In this document: piece by piece, positions 20,750-33,836 of the stretch
Layout: each line of letters opens with the position of its first letter
How positions within the stretch are numbered: the first letter of the stretch is position 1
From: Zygnema cylindricum
Taxonomy: Eukaryota > Streptophyta > Zygnematophyceae > Zygnematales > Zygnemataceae
Assembly: GCA_037447655.1 (NCBI GenBank)
Contig: JBBHKE010001934.1
Coordinates: 130,669 to 194,668, forward strand
DNA length: 64,000 nucleotides
Reading direction: 5' to 3'
Notes under the pieces: generated by a model
The model's input: only the letters and a program-made list of their open reading frames with translations
Databases searched by the model: none
Told to the model about the DNA's origin: nothing
Translations under genes and position numbers: made by a program

Positions 20750-23280
20750 AATCTGTTATACTCTCATTTTTTCTATCAAATTATGTATCTAATCTAATTA
20801 TCTCTAATCTAAATATCTATCGAATCTAATTATCTATCTAATCTAATTATATATCTAATCTTATTCACTATCCAATCTAATTATCTATCCAATCTAATTA
20901 TCTATCTAATCTAGTTCACTATCTAATTATAATATCTATCTAATCTTAGTACCTATCTAATCTAATTATCTATCTAATTTAAATATCTATCTAATCTCAT
21001 TATGTATCTAATCTAATTCACTATCCAATCTAACTATATATCTAATCTAAATATCAATCTAATCTAATAATATGTTTAATTATTTGTCTAATTATCTCTC
21101 AAATTATCTGTCCAATTATCTGTCAAATTATGTAATCTATTTATCTAATCTAATTATCTGTCTAATTACCCGTCTATGTATTTTTCTAATTATCTATCTA
21201 TCTCTCTATTTAATTAACTATCGATCTATGTGTCTATCTAATTATCTATCTATGTAATTATCTAACTATCAATCTAATTATCTATCAAATTATCTATTTA
21301 ATTATCCATCTAATCTAATTATCCATCTAATCTAATTATTTATCTAATCTAATCATCTATCTAATCTAATTATCTATCTAATCTTGTTATCTATCTAACT
21401 TAATTGTCTATCTAATCTAATTATCTGTCTAATTATCTGTCTAATTATTTGTTTAATTATCTGTCAATTTTTTTGTCTAATTACCTGTCTAATTATCTGT
21501 CTAATTATCCGACTATCTATCAGTCCAATTATGTGCCAAATTATTTAATCTAATTATCTGTCAAAATATCTGTCTAGTTATCTGTCTAATTATCTGTCTA
21601 TTTATCTGTCTATCTATATGTCAAATTATCCAATCTAACTATATGTCTAATTATCTCTCTAATTATCTGTGTAATTATTTGTCTAATTATCTGTCTATAT
21701 ATTTGTCTAATTATCTGTCTATCTATCTAATTAACTGTCTATCTATGTGTCTATCTATGTGTCTATCTAATTATCTATATAATTGTCTATCTAATTATCC
21801 ATTTAATCTAATTATCCATCTAATCTAATTATCCATCTAATCTTATTATCTATCTAATCTAATTCACTATCTAATCTAATAACCTATCATATCTAATTAT
21901 CTATCTAATCTTGTTATCTATCTAATCTAATTATCTATCTAATATTGTTATCTATTTAATCTAATTATCTATCTGATTATCTGTCTAATTATCTGTCTTA
22001 ATATTAGTCTAATTATCTATCTATCTATCTGTCAAATTATCTAGTCTAATTATATGTCTAATTATTTGTCTAATTATTTGTTTAATGATGTGTCAGATTA
22101 TCTGTCTAATTACCTCTCTAATTATCTATCTAATTATTTGTCTAATTATCTATCTATCAATCTGTCCTATTATCTGTCAAATAATCTGTCTAGTTATCTG
22201 TCTAATTATCTGTCTATCTATCTGTCAAAATATCTGACTATATATTTGTCTAATTATCTATCTATTTATAAATCTAACTATCTGTCTATCTATGTGTCTA
22301 TCTAATTATCTACGTAACTATCTAATTGTCTATCAAATAATCTATCAAATTATCTATCTAATTATCTAACTAATCTAATTATCCATCTAATCCAATTATC
22401 TATCTATTCTTATTATCTATCTATTATAATTCACTATTTAATCTAGTTATCTATCTAATCTAATTCACTATCTAATCTAATTCACTATCTAATCTAATAA
22501 CCTATCTAATCTAATTATCTATCTAATCTTGTTATCAATCTAATCTAATTATCTATCTAATCTAATTATCTGTCTCATTATTTCTCTAATTATCAGTCTA
22601 ATTATCTGTCTAATAATCTGTCTAATTATCTATCTATCTATCTATCTGTCAAATTATATAATCTAATTATTTGTCTAATTATCTGTCTAATTATCTGTTT
22701 AGTTATCTGTCAAAATATCTGTCTAATTACTCGTCTATCTGTCTAATTACTCGTCTAATTATCTGTCTAATTTTCTGTCTATCTATCTGTCCAATTATGT
22801 GTCAACTTATCTAATCCAATTAGACAATCTAATTATCTGTCAAATTATCTGTCTAGTTATCTGTCTAATTATCTATCTATCTGTTTGTCAGATTATCTAA
22901 TCTATTTATCTGTTATGTTATGTATCTATCTGTCAAATTATATAATCTATTTATCTGTCATATTATCTATCTAATTATCTCTCTAATTATCCGTCTATAT
23001 ATTTGTCTAATTATCTGTCTATTTATCAATCTAACTATCAGTCCATCTACGTGTCTATCTAAATATCTATGTAATTATCTAATTATCTGTTTATCTATCA
23101 AATTATCTATCTTATTATCCATCTAAAGTACTTATCCATCTAATCTTATTATCCATCTGATCTAATTATCCATCTGATCTAATTATCTATCTAATCTAAT
23201 TATCTAGCTAATCTAATTCACTATCTAATCTTATTATCTATCTAATCTTATAATTTTTCTGATCTAATTCTATCTTTTAA
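20750..23280. repeat. TATC/TAAT satellite-like array
   Basis: About 2.5 kb of degenerate repeats built from taatctaattatctatc and tgtctaattatc. Subtypes alternate in blocks (tctaatctaattatctatc versus tctgtctaattatctgtc), suggesting higher-order amplification. Open frames repeating Tyr-Leu-Ser-Asn are artefacts. Confidence 0.9.
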
Positions 23281-23640
<360 letters not shown>

Positions 23641-23849
23641 ATCTACATTACTCACCCCATTTTTTGTATGATGTTTTTTACTTCTTCTCCTACTATAGAG
23701 TATCAAAAAGCAAAGAGATGATGGGTCAAAAAGGTGACCATAGTAAGAGGCATAAGAGATACGACTAACACCTTCTCTACGTCGGGTTTTGGTTAACAAA
23801 ATGTGGCGGTAATGAAAGCATTACCTGGTTAGTGAAGGAAGGAAATTGC

Positions 23850-25230
23850 TTGAGTGACCCTTCATCATCAAGAATTAATCGAGGATTTTCATCGATTTAA
23901 AGAAGCGGGAATAAAACTTTCTACGACAATTGTGCAAAAGATGGCGTATGACATCATTATACGTTTAAAAGAGGAGCACGCGCCTGAGTTTTTTGACGAA
24001 TTTGGACGTGAAGAACTACACGATTTACAAAAAGGTGGATCCAAAGGTTTTATGAGAAACACAACATCGTCATTCGTGCCCAAAAGGGCAAATTACAATG
24101 TAGTCCAGAAAAAGAGGAACACATTGAGAAAACCGTGGCATATCACTTGGATGTTCTAAAAAGGGGTTTTTTTCGGGAAAACTTATACTTTATTGCTATC
24201 TATGATATTGGAATGTTTTTTTTTGTTGTGTCTAAATTGTTGCTTTTATCATACCTAAAGTACTTGTTTTCATTTACTCCACTTTGTTTCATTGTTGTTG
24301 TCTTCATTGTATGAACTAGGTGAGTTTGACGAAGATTTAGTGGAGAATATGGATGAGACCCACTTGATATTGAATATGGACAATGGGAAGACATTATGCT
24401 TCCGTGGCGATGAAGTCGTAAAGTATGCCGACATTGCAGGTGGAGGCAAAACCATGACTTTGATGGTGCGTCTCACCGGAGGGGTGAATGCAAGGATTGA
24501 ATCACCTATGCTTATTCTCACAAACCGTAATAGGAGTTACCCGATTCGCAATCTCCTCGATGATATTTCTGGTATACATCCCTTTGTTTTTTCTTTTTGT
24601 CTTGAATTGTTTGCTTTTTCCCTCTCTCCTTCTTCTCCTCTCTCCCCCTCTTCCACCTCCTCTCTCACCCCTCCTCTTACCACTCCCTTCCCCTCTCTCT
24701 CCACTCTCCCTCTTCCTCTCTTATCCTTTTTTCATCCTATCCATTTCCCTCTCCATTCATCCTCTCCCTCTCCACTTCCTCTCTCCGCCCTCATTCTTTG
24801 CCCCTTCTCCATTCTTCTCCCTCCATCTTTTTCATCCCCTTTCTCTTTCTTTTCCTCCTTTATGTTTTTAATTTCAATACCATTTTCTTTTTCCATGTAA
24901 CCAATAGCAAGTGTGTGCTATTGCACTGGTCCAAAGGGATAGAACTACAAGAGAGTCTTACTCCAATGGTTTGAGCATAAGAGGTCTTATCAAGCCGATC
25001 CTTATGGTCGAAAATAAATAGACTTCCTTGATACTTACAGTAGACACAGATGAGCTAAACCCCATTTTAGTTGCCAAAAATACGGTTTTACACTTATTTC
25101 AACTAAGTGCTACCCACTTTGTGCAACAGGCGGATTCTTTGTAGTATCAAAAATAAAAGAGATTTGGAGTAGGAAGTGAGAAACTTGGAAAATGTTGGGG
25201 TTAAATAATGGATAGTGGTCACAACCCTCT
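23850..25230 (+). pseudogene. Tc1/pogo-like DDE transposase gene, degenerate, with introns
   Basis: Three coding blocks follow one another. Block 1 (about 23854-24170) reads FHRFKEAGIKLSTTIVQKMA, then after a frame change WIQRFYEKHNIVIRAQKGKL, a helix-turn-helix-like DNA-binding part. Block 2 (about 24320-24572) reads ENMDETHLILNMDNGKTL, FRGDEVVKYADIAGGGK, and NRNRSYPIR. The MDET motif and layout fit the first catalytic Asp region of Tc1/mariner-pogo DDE enzymes. Block 3 (from 24909) reads VCYCTGPKG, stop, NYKRVLLQWFEH, and later LSATHFVQQADSFVVSKIKE. Two introns are suggested: GT..AG around 24175-24319, and 24573-24908 with a 240-bp pyrimidine tract. Several stops (TGG to TAG and others) make it inactive. 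I did not find terminal inverted repeats. Confidence 0.6.
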
Positions 25231-25526
25231 AGTCGAGGTTGATCCAGAAAGTAATTAGGGTTGGGGAAAAGGTTTTTTCTCGAATTGGCTAGAAACTCGA
25301 TACGGGAAGTTATCTCCACGCAAGTCAAGGATGGGATGGGATACGCGAGAAAAGCTATGATACAAATGGAACATTGAGTTTCGAATTGTTGCAAAGCAAT
25401 AATAGGGGAGGGTTTGTATGCAATTGGTTTTATCATGGGTGGCAAAATTGCATTTCAAAATATTGGTTCTATCATATTTTGATTTTTTCTTAACTTTGTT
25501 GAGAATAGTTTCGTGGATGACCATAG
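25231..25526 (+). other. Transposase tail merging into unit 2 intron
   Basis: Weak continuation of the transposase reading (IREVISTQVKDGMGYARKAM near 25300-25360), then AT-rich sequence up to the acceptor CCATAG at 25526. Confidence 0.4.
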
Positions 25527-25598
25527 AGTTCTAAATTGTAACCAGTTGAGTGGAAGCATTCCATCGTCCATTGCTCAAATGACAAAACTCAGTAGCAT
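25527..25598 (+). CDS. Unit 2 LRR exon 1
   Basis: A 72-bp phase-2 exon with canonical acceptor (CCATAG) and donor (GTAAAACAC at 25599). It encodes one LRR with NQLSGSIPSSIAQM and TKLSS. The frame is open. It is the first unit 2 LRR visible; the transposase remnant and satellite lie upstream, so the unit's signal peptide and N-cap are either missing or not recognised. Confidence 0.75.
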
Positions 25599-26337
25599 GT
25601 AAAACACATATCCTATTTTTTTTTCCTCTTATTTTTTTTGTAACCTATAACTTTTAAAAAACGTTTTTTATTTTGAGAGAAATAGAAGAGAATAAACATT
25701 GTCTATTGATTTCAACATTGTGATTAAACATCCATATTTTTACCAATTTTTTTGTCGAAAAGCTAATATCTATTACATTTATAATTTACAAAATATCGAC
25801 ACGAAACTTTAAACTTCTAGATTGTGGAAGAGGAGAGAGAGGGGGGGGAGAAAAGTATAGAGTGAAGAGGGGGGGTGGGAGAACATGGGATCGTGATTGA
25901 AATTGATATATATTGAAAACATCCATATGAACAAATGTGTACGATTCCATCTGTTTTTTGTTGGGTTTTTCAATTCTTTTTCTCCAAATTTTGTACTTTA
26001 TACAATCAACTAGAAATATTAAAGAGCGACAAATTCCACCGGTTGCAAATAGTGTTTTGTTTTAAATCGATTGCCAATTTTTATTGTTATTGTTATTGTT
26101 TTTTTTTTTTGGGCCATTTTATTCTTTCAAACACATAAAAAAGAGATGTTTGTGTTAGGTTATAGAGAAAAAGCAAAGGAAAAGAGGGAGAAATAAGAGG
26201 AACATGTAACCTATTTAATATTTATGTGCCTAGGTATGTGTTGGGCGTAATTTAAAACCAATATGTATGAAGGAATAAATAGATATCGGATTTTTTTTTT
26301 TTTTAATTATTAGCTTTTGGGGTGTTTCGTGTCACTG
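25599..26337 (+). other. Unit 2 intron
   Basis: Contains a G/A-rich patch (25825-25885) in the usual module position. No coding signal. Confidence 0.5.
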
Positions 26338-26409
26338 GTAGTTAAATGGCTACCTCTTTAATAGAAGCATTTCATTGTCCATGCGTCACATGACAAGCCT
26401 TAGAGCATT
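26338..26409 (+). pseudogene. Unit 2 decayed LRR exon
   Basis: The 72-bp spacing and the donor (GTAAGACACATGACACTATGG region at 26410) are kept, but the acceptor AG is lost and an in-frame TAG opens the repeat. The remainder (NRSISLSMRHMTSLRAL) is a mutated LRR. Its intron start is as well kept as in intact copies. Confidence 0.6.
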
Positions 26410-27118
26410 GTAAGACACATGACACTATGGTTATGTTAAATGATTTTGGATTTTTGTAGCAAACTATTTAATACATTCAAGATTTTTGAAATATAGATTC
26501 ATTATGTTTTAGAAGTTGACACAATGTTTAGTTATTTTCCTTTTTTTTGCTGCGTTTTTTTTTCACTTGTAGGTGTCTCATTCTTATGTAATTACAGGCC
26601 ATAAAAGGCCGAGAAGACTTAATATGACAAAGTATAAAAGATAGACCGAAAGAGAAAGAAGGCCAAGATAGAGGAGACAATAAAGGAGTAACGATGAACA
26701 AGGGAACAAGTGAGAGGTTCGTTGTTTGAGAGTCTTTTGATTGAGTAATTAACATAGCGACAAAAGAGAGTCTTATAGTAAGACGAAGTAAGAGGAAGCC
26801 GAAAAGGCACTAACAGGTACATCTAATCTAGAGCGTAACTTAGGAAGGTCCAACTAGGTATGGTAAAATGAATCTAAGTCTAAAAAGGATTCCTACGCAA
26901 GAATCATCAATTCTAATAAAGGTATGTACATTCCACTAAATTAAGTACAAACCGCTAAACAAAAGTACTAGACTTATAACGTAGCATAAAGTAGTGTAGA
27001 GAAAAACAAGTAGTGTATAATGCTTTAAGAGTATTTCAACACTTTTTCGCTTTACTTTTTTTTTCAAATGTTTGAACGTTATCATCTCTATTGGTTTTAT
27101 TATGATTATAGTTAACTA
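26410..27118 (+). other. Unit 2 intron, left of copia element 2
   Basis: Non-coding. Nothing recognised beyond intron-like AT-rich sequence. Confidence 0.4.
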
Positions 27119-27582
27119 TGAAAGCCGGAGTCCACCATTTCGGGTAACCAAAAGAGGTATTTGGACCAAGAACGTCCAATCCAACAAAGGAAACTCAAGT
27201 GCAAAAATCCGATTGGTCACAAAATGCAGAGAATTACAAAAGACAGGAGAGAGAGAGTAATAAACATTCACATGTAAAATAAGGTAGGAAAGGTTTTCAA
27301 GAATCCATTATAAAGTAGGAGTAAAACACGAGATGTAAATCTGAACGAATTCTCCCTGTCAATAAAGCCTTGTTGTTTTCCTACCCTTTGTGAATAATGA
27401 TATAAATTTGCGAAACACAAACTACTTAACTCTAACAGCAAGAAAAGAATCTAAGTGGCAGTCTAATGACATAGCGCCACGTGCCTAATCAAACAACTTA
27501 CAATAATGCACCTACAATAATGCATTGAAATCGGCTTAGTACCGAATCGGAATAATTTCCCAAAGTAGCACTAAAAACAACA
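27119..27582 (-). repeat. 3' LTR of copia element 2
   Basis: 464 bp; begins TGTTGTTTTTAGTGC on the minus strand and ends in CA at 27119. Shares most of its length with 32772-33334. An inner stretch of about 99 bp of the other LTR is missing here. Confidence 0.85.
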
Positions 27583-28075
27583 CTCCCACTCGATTATGCG
27601 GCGATTTATTCGTAGCTTTGACCAGGACCATAGTTGACAGCGAACGATCATCGAAATGCTACGAAGCCTCCAATAATAAAATCATAACAACGCATGATAA
27701 CTTTGTCCTCGTACATGTGTCGATTTTTTTTGTATTTCAACGTCACTTCCATAAATGTAAGTTTTGTTGTCGTCTAACAAATTTGATCCGTATAGGACAG
27801 TTCAAAAAAAAACTGAATGTGGCGTTCGTAAGTGCCACGACAGTGTGCAAGACCAAAGTAAAAAAAAATAAACCTCCACAAATTTGATTCGTCAAAACCG
27901 AATCAATTTCAGTGTGCCGTCGCCGGCACACCCCGAGGACAAAAGGCGTAGGACTAGGTCCGAAAATAGTGCAGTAATTAATTCAACGGTCAAAATCTAG
28001 TCTTCCAATTAATAAGGCTTGGAGGCGATTCTCCAATGTTCCCGCAATAATGTTTCGTTGATCCTCCCGAAAATC

Positions 28076-31000
28076 CTAATTTAGAAATGAATAGCTCGAA
28101 ACTATTGAGGCGCTTTCGCCTTCGCTCATTTCCATCTTTCGCTTTTTGTTCTCTATAGTCGTAGAATTTACTCCCTCCTTCACCTTATACTTAGAAATTT
28201 CCTCCTTTTCCTTAGCCTTAGGAATTTCCTCCTCCTCAATAAACCTTCCTTCTTTCAAACATGCTTTTTCTACACATAGGAGCAACTTGTAAGTGACGAC
28301 AGCTTTAGTAAGCATGTTCGGGGCTTTCTCTTTGTATGACATGCAATAGAAGGCCACCGCTTCAGTTGTGGTGTTATCCATTATATAATGGTATCTCATA
28401 GAAATGTGTTACGTCTTAGGATGATTAATAGGATTCCTAATCAAGGCTAGGCAGCTGTGACAGTCAGTGTAAACTTGAGTTTTCCTTAATTGTGTATATC
28501 CGAGTTCGTTAAGGAATCCCCTCATCCATAGAACCTCCATTACTGTGGCTACCGCTGCCATGTACTATGCTTTCATTGTGGAGAGGGCGACTGTCTTCTA
28601 AAGCTTCAAACTCCAACTCGCACTTCCATTGTCAATGTTGCAAAGATATCTAGTCCTTGATTTTTTTGTTGTTTAAGTCCCCTCCTCAGTCATCGTCAGT
28701 AAATGCATGAATCTCAATGTTGTCAAGTTTTCCGCCAAATGTGAGAGTGTAATTAATTGTCCCCTTTAAGTCTGTAAGAAGTCAATTCACTACTGACCAA
28801 TGTTTTTTCCGTGGTCAATGTTGTTTCCGTGGTCAGTGAAAGAATTTGCTCAAAATTCCAAAAGCAATGGCGATGTTCGAAAGTGTACAATTCATGGCGT
28901 AGATTTGAGTTCCTACTGCCTCACAATATGGTGCATCTATACAATCTCCTTAGTACACCGAGAGCTCCTCAATAAGCTTCTCTCCTGACTCGAGTGGAGT
29001 TGAAACTACATTTGCGTCTTGAAGTAGAAACATGGTGAGTAACTTTCCGATATATCTCCTTTGTGATAATTGAATGTTTTCTCCTCTTAGTTTCTAATGA
29101 CTTCAATGCTAATAACGTATTTTATATCGCCTAGATCTTTCATTTCGAATGAGTAAGAAAACATCCTTCGTTCTTTGATATGTCGTCTTTTGTTTTTCCC
29201 AATATCATGAAATTGTCAACGTAAATTGTGATGATTATGTTGGGTTTTTTCGTGATAATAGACAGAGTGGTTGGACTAAATTGTTGTGGATCCCTCACTT
29301 TGAAGCAATTGATCTATTTTCAAATTCTATGACCTACGGGATTGCTTCAATCCATAAAGAGCTTTTGACAGATTGCAAACCTTGTTTGGGTCCATTGGAT
29401 CTTCATAACCTTTTGGTTGTCGCATGTATAGTTGTTCATCAATCTCGCCATGGAGAAAAGCGATCTTTACGTCCATCTGCTCCACCTCCATTCCAAGGGT
29501 GGCCACAAGTGCAAAGAGAGCTCGTACATGTGAACTTAACAACAAGAGCGAAAGTCTCTTGGTAATCAATCCCTCATTTTTTCGTATACCCCTATGCCAC
29601 GTGTCTTGCTTTATAACGCTTAATTGAGCCGTCTGCATTTCTCTTGATCTTGAATGGATATTTACTACCTATCACTTTTTTTCCTTCTGGTAGATCCTCA
29701 AGAGTCCATGTGTTGTTTTTCATGATGGAGGCCATTTCTTTGTTCGTGGCCGCCTTCAACTTGTCGTTGTCTCTCCAAAGAGTGTTTCCTTAAAGCTCAA
29801 GGGTTCCTCAACAGGATCCATCCTTGCAAACTTCCTCTTCGATGCCTGAAAGGTATCTAGCCACTCACCTAGTATCTTAGAGGATGTCTAAGGCAACTAC
29901 TTCGATCATTGGTAACGGGTAAGAGGTCAATCTCCTTTCCTATATTTCTCTGCTTATCACATTTGGATTTTTCTGGAGCTGTCTCTGTCTCCTCAGTTTC
30001 AATTTCTAAAGTTTCAATATTTTTGACCGATCCAAAAAGCTCTCGATGTAATCCATGTTGATCCTTGTTTTTTTCTTTCAGCATTTCTCCTAGCTCTTTC
30101 ACCAAATGTGAAGAGCCCTCTTCCCGAGTCTTGCTTCCGTCTCGTTTACGTTTTTGACTTGTTGTGAATTTATCACTATTTGTAGGGGAATGTGGCCCAG
30201 TAACCTTTTTTTCATTCTTGTTGTTTTCTCTGTCTCCTCAGTTTCAATTTCTAGAGTTTCAATTTCTTCAATTGCAGTACTGTCCTCTTCCTACCCTGCA
30301 GCGGTGTCCTTACCAGCAGGTTGTTCCTCAATTGTAGGTAACTGAAGGGTCTTTGGTGGGGAGAGTGTTTTATCTCCCTCACTTCCAATTTCACCATCTT
30401 CTGTTTCCTTGGTGTCCCGGTTGATTTCTTCGTCACTTAAGGACCACATTGAGGGTGAGTTTTCAATTATATGGGTGTAGCTCCTACTCTTTTCTGTTTG
30501 CAGCATTTCTCCGAATTTTACATTTCGGGTGATGGTAACTGTCTTAGACTTTTTGTTTGCAATGTGATAGGCTTTGCATTACCTCAACTCCTGTAGGCGC
30601 TAGTTTCCTCCATGGTTGTTGTGGTTGAAGGCGTAAGCTCAGCCACAAAACACTTTGAGATGGGATAGATTCGGAAGTCTACCATGCCATTTTTCAAACG
30701 GGTTTAAGTTTTTTAACACCATTGTTGGGCATAGGATTTTGAGGTATGTTGCTATGCAAACTGCTTCTCCCCAAAAGTTGGAGCTGATAGTGAGTGTCGC
30801 CATCATGGTTCGTGACATTTCCAAAAGAGTTTAGTTCATGCGCTTTGCAACACAGTTCTGTTGCGGAGTTCCGAGTGGTGTCAATTGATATTCGATCCCT
30901 CCTGAGGTGAGGAAAATTTTAAAGTCAATCGACAAATATTCACCTCCGTTGTCGCTCCTCACGAAATTTATTTTTGTTTCGTGCTTCTCTTCTGCCATTG

Positions 31001-32700
31001 CTTTAAAAGCTTTAAATTTCTCAAACACTTCACTTTTTTTTTGGAACAGGTATGTGTGAGTCATCCGGGAAAAATCATCGATGAAGGTGACCATCTACCT
31101 TATCTAATTGCACAAGGGAACCCTTGATGGTTCCCATACATCTGAGTGAATGAACTGTATTGGGCGCGTGGCCCTTGTTCCTCCAAATTTAGGAAATGGG
31201 TGGCGATGGGACTTCCCTATCTCGCAGATGGTGCATGGTTCTTTTGTATCTTTGAAAGAGGTAAAGTCTATTCCATTGACCATATTGTTTGCGTTTAGTT
31301 TTTTCATTCCCTTGGTGTGGAGATAACCTAGTCGCCTATGCCAAAGAAGTTGGTTGTATGATGGTTGTGTAGGTCTGTCAACCTTCGCCATGTTTTCAAC
31401 CTTCGCTTTGTTGTGAGTGGCATCCTTTTTGAGAGCATTCTCTTTAACCTCGTCTTTTTTTTGGTGTTTTCTCCGTGTGGTGGAAGATTAGCTTGGGCAG
31501 CAAGAGTTATGGATTGAGGCTACGGGATACACTTCAGCGGATATGTGTGGTCTGCCATTCTCTCCCCCTCTGCGATGGTTAGTCCATCTCTCACCAGCTT
31601 TATCTTTCCTTCTTTTTTCCAGATTGAGATGATTAAGTTTTCTTCAGCTTGGGAAACAGAGTAAAGAATATGCTTAAAACTGGGAACATAGAGCACATTC
31701 TTGATTGTGCGGGAAATCAACCTTCCATCTACTTACGCCTCATTGTCAATGTCTCCCTTTCCTTTGCAGAGTGACTTAAGATTGTCCCCCATGTATATGC
31801 GGGAGGGAGTAGTTTCCTTGAAGTTGGATAACCACTCTTGGCGATAGCACATGTGCTCAAACGCCATAGTGTCCACCATCCAATTGTTGTTATTGGTTTT
31901 GAGGGTGGATGCCATCTTAGCTTGCGACTCAATGATCTCCTTTCTTTTTCCTTTCCCCTTCTTTAGGTTTGATTCCTCAACCTTGTTGTGTTGCTTGTCA
32001 TAGGTGTAATTACGGCAAATTGAGATGAAGTGTCCGGGTTTATTGCAGTAGAAGCACTTCTTGTCTTTCTTGTCTCGATTCGGACTCTCCCGTGTGTCTT
32101 TTTCCTTATGGGGAAATCTCCCCTTTCTAGATACGAACGCGGAGCCCTCTCTATTGAGCTGACGATTGGACATGATTTGGGTGTTGAACTCATCTTTCAA
32201 CAGTGCTCCAACTACTTCGTTCCACTTCGAATTCGTGGGGTCCGATCGATCAAGCCACCTGAGTATAGGTTTGAACTCAACGGGCAAAGACAACATGAGA
32301 AGTGTCATCTTGGTGTCCATGGGAAGAATGAAACCGACAGTGTCGGCTTCGGCCAAGAGGTTAGCGTAATGTGAGGTGTAAGCCACCATTGATATGTTGT
32401 CTTGGTAGATAGTGGTCATAAGTGATTTTCCCAGCTTGATTCGTGCAGTCATTTCTCAAAGTTTGTGAGTCGTCGCAAGTGACTCCCAAATTTCTGCAGA
32501 AGATTTGCAGCGAGTGACATTTCAAAGCTGGTTATCGGCTAGACTTCGGATCAAGGTGTTCTTTGTTCTGCTCTCCTTCGTATCCCATTCTGCCATTGAT
32601 GTTTTCTCATCAGCTTTGATGTCGTTTGCATCTGCAGGAACAAGACGCAGCTTCGTTCGGGTAACGATGCTCTAACAACCTCTCTCTTCAAGGGCTGCTT
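28076..32700 (-). pseudogene. Copia gag-pol polyprotein of element 2, inactivated
   Basis: From about 32700 downward, Gag reads LVPADANDIKADEKTSMAEW and NQL, stop, NVTRCKSSAEIWESLATTH, with a second stop before 32452. A zinc knuckle CFYCNKPGHFISIC (32056-32015) is intact. The protease motif reads VDTMAFEHMC (about 31885-31849) where VDTGASEHMC is expected. Integrase follows: WHRRLGY and CTICEIGKSHRHPF (31391-31104), VRSDNGGEY (about 30965), and NCVAKRMN with the catalytic Glu changed to Lys (codon 30845-30843). An acidic, repeat-bearing linker spans 30506-29869. Reverse transcriptase shows VEQMDVKIAFLHGEIDEQL (about 29510) and YVDN instead of YVDD (Asn codon 29214-29212). RNase H decays after 28760, ending with ANMLTK-like sequence near 28315. 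The element is dead. Confidence 0.9.
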
Positions 32701-32771
32701 CAGCTCGGCATCTCTAGAGTTGGTTATTCGTGCCTTCGAACTTATTGATATTGGAGTGGGGGCCTATAACC

Positions 32772-33334
32772 TGAAAACCGGAGTCGGCCATTTCGGGTAA
32801 CCAAGAGAGATCTTAGGACCACAGACGTCCAATCCACCAAAGGAAACTAAAGTCCAAAAATCAGATTCGTCACAGAATGCAGAGAATTACAAAAGATAGG
32901 AGAGAGAGAGAGTAATATGCGTTCACATGTAAAACAAGGTAGGAAAGGCTTTCAAGAATCCATTATAAAATAGGAGTAAAACAAGAGATGTAAATCCGGA
33001 TGAATTGTCCTATCAATAAAGCCTTGTTTTTTTCCTTGCCGCTGTGAACGATGATCTACATTTGCAAAACACAAACTACTTAACTTTAAAAGCAAGAAAA
33101 GAATCTAAGCGGCAATCAAATGACAAAGCGCCACGGCGCCACGTGCCTAATCTGCCAGCCTACAATAATGCACTTACAATAATGCACCTGCAGTGGCGCT
33201 GTCACACATACCCACCCAAAATAGTATACCCTAAATATCGCGGGTCAAAGTAGGTACGATTCGATTTCGCGTGAGGCCGAAATTGGCTTAGTACTAAATC
33301 GGAATAATTTCCCAGAGTTGCACTAAAAACAACA
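32772..33334 (-). repeat. 5' LTR of copia element 2
   Basis: 563 bp, same ends as 27119-27582. The extra block near 33190-33285 (gtggcgctgtcacac to gtgaggccg) probably reflects a deletion in the other LTR. Confidence 0.85.
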
Positions 33335-33764
33335 AACAATATTAACAAAAACATTGTTAACAGCAAAAATGATTCATAATAACGAAAAAAATAGTAGAGA
33401 AAATTACAATAATATATTTTGATAACATTTAGAAATAAATAACAACTATAGCTAAAAATACTTTTATTGAAGAATAAACCAGAATAATACAGATTAATAA
33501 CAAAACATGGCATTTAAAATCATCAATGAATTCTACTCATATATAGCTAATATTAACACATCTTTAAAATTCTTGATTTTTATAAAAGAAAAAGGAACAA
33601 AACATATATTCCCTTTAGTTTTTCGTTCGTTTTAAATATTGTAGCAAAGCAAAAGTGGAGAAAGTGGCGGCCGTAAGAGAATAAATACATTTCCTAATGA
33701 AAAAAAGTATTTTAATTTTTTTTTTTTGCGTAATTGGGTTTTTTTCATTATTTTTATGAATGGA
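33335..33764 (+). other. Unit 2 intron, right of copia element 2
   Basis: AT-rich; no gene seen. Confidence 0.4.
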
Positions 33765-33836
33765 TTTGTGGATCACAAAACTCTTGATTGGAACAATTCC
33801 ATATTCTATCGATCAACTGCACCTCTTCGAAATATT
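33765..33836 (+). pseudogene. Unit 2 decayed LRR exon
   Basis: The second half (GTIPYSIDQLHLFEIL) and the donor GTAATACAC at 33837 are recognisable. The first half is shortened and lacks a clean acceptor. It is the last LRR-like block before the unit 2 EGF exon. Confidence 0.5.

Larger units (their letters stand above)
27119..33334 (-). mobile_element. Copia element 2, degenerate, inserted in unit 2
   Basis: A 6.2-kb minus-strand copia element with two LTRs in direct orientation. Flanking pentamers are aacta (27114-27118) and aacaa (33335-33339), a plausible target-site duplication with one change. On the minus strand the 3' LTR is preceded by GAGTGGGAG, a polypurine tract. GGTTATAGGCCC next to the 5' LTR is the likely primer site. 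Gag, protease, integrase, reverse transcriptase and RNase H follow in copia order. It lies in an intron between LRR exons of unit 2 and opposes the host gene's direction. LTR divergence and many stops show an old, inactive copy. Confidence 0.9.

Noticed and set aside
24292-24900. A single 202-codon plus-strand frame read as one protein.
   Set aside because: The first part is the transposase block; the Ser/Pro/Leu-rich second part is a pyrimidine-rich intron, and the transposase reading resumes after an AG at 24908.
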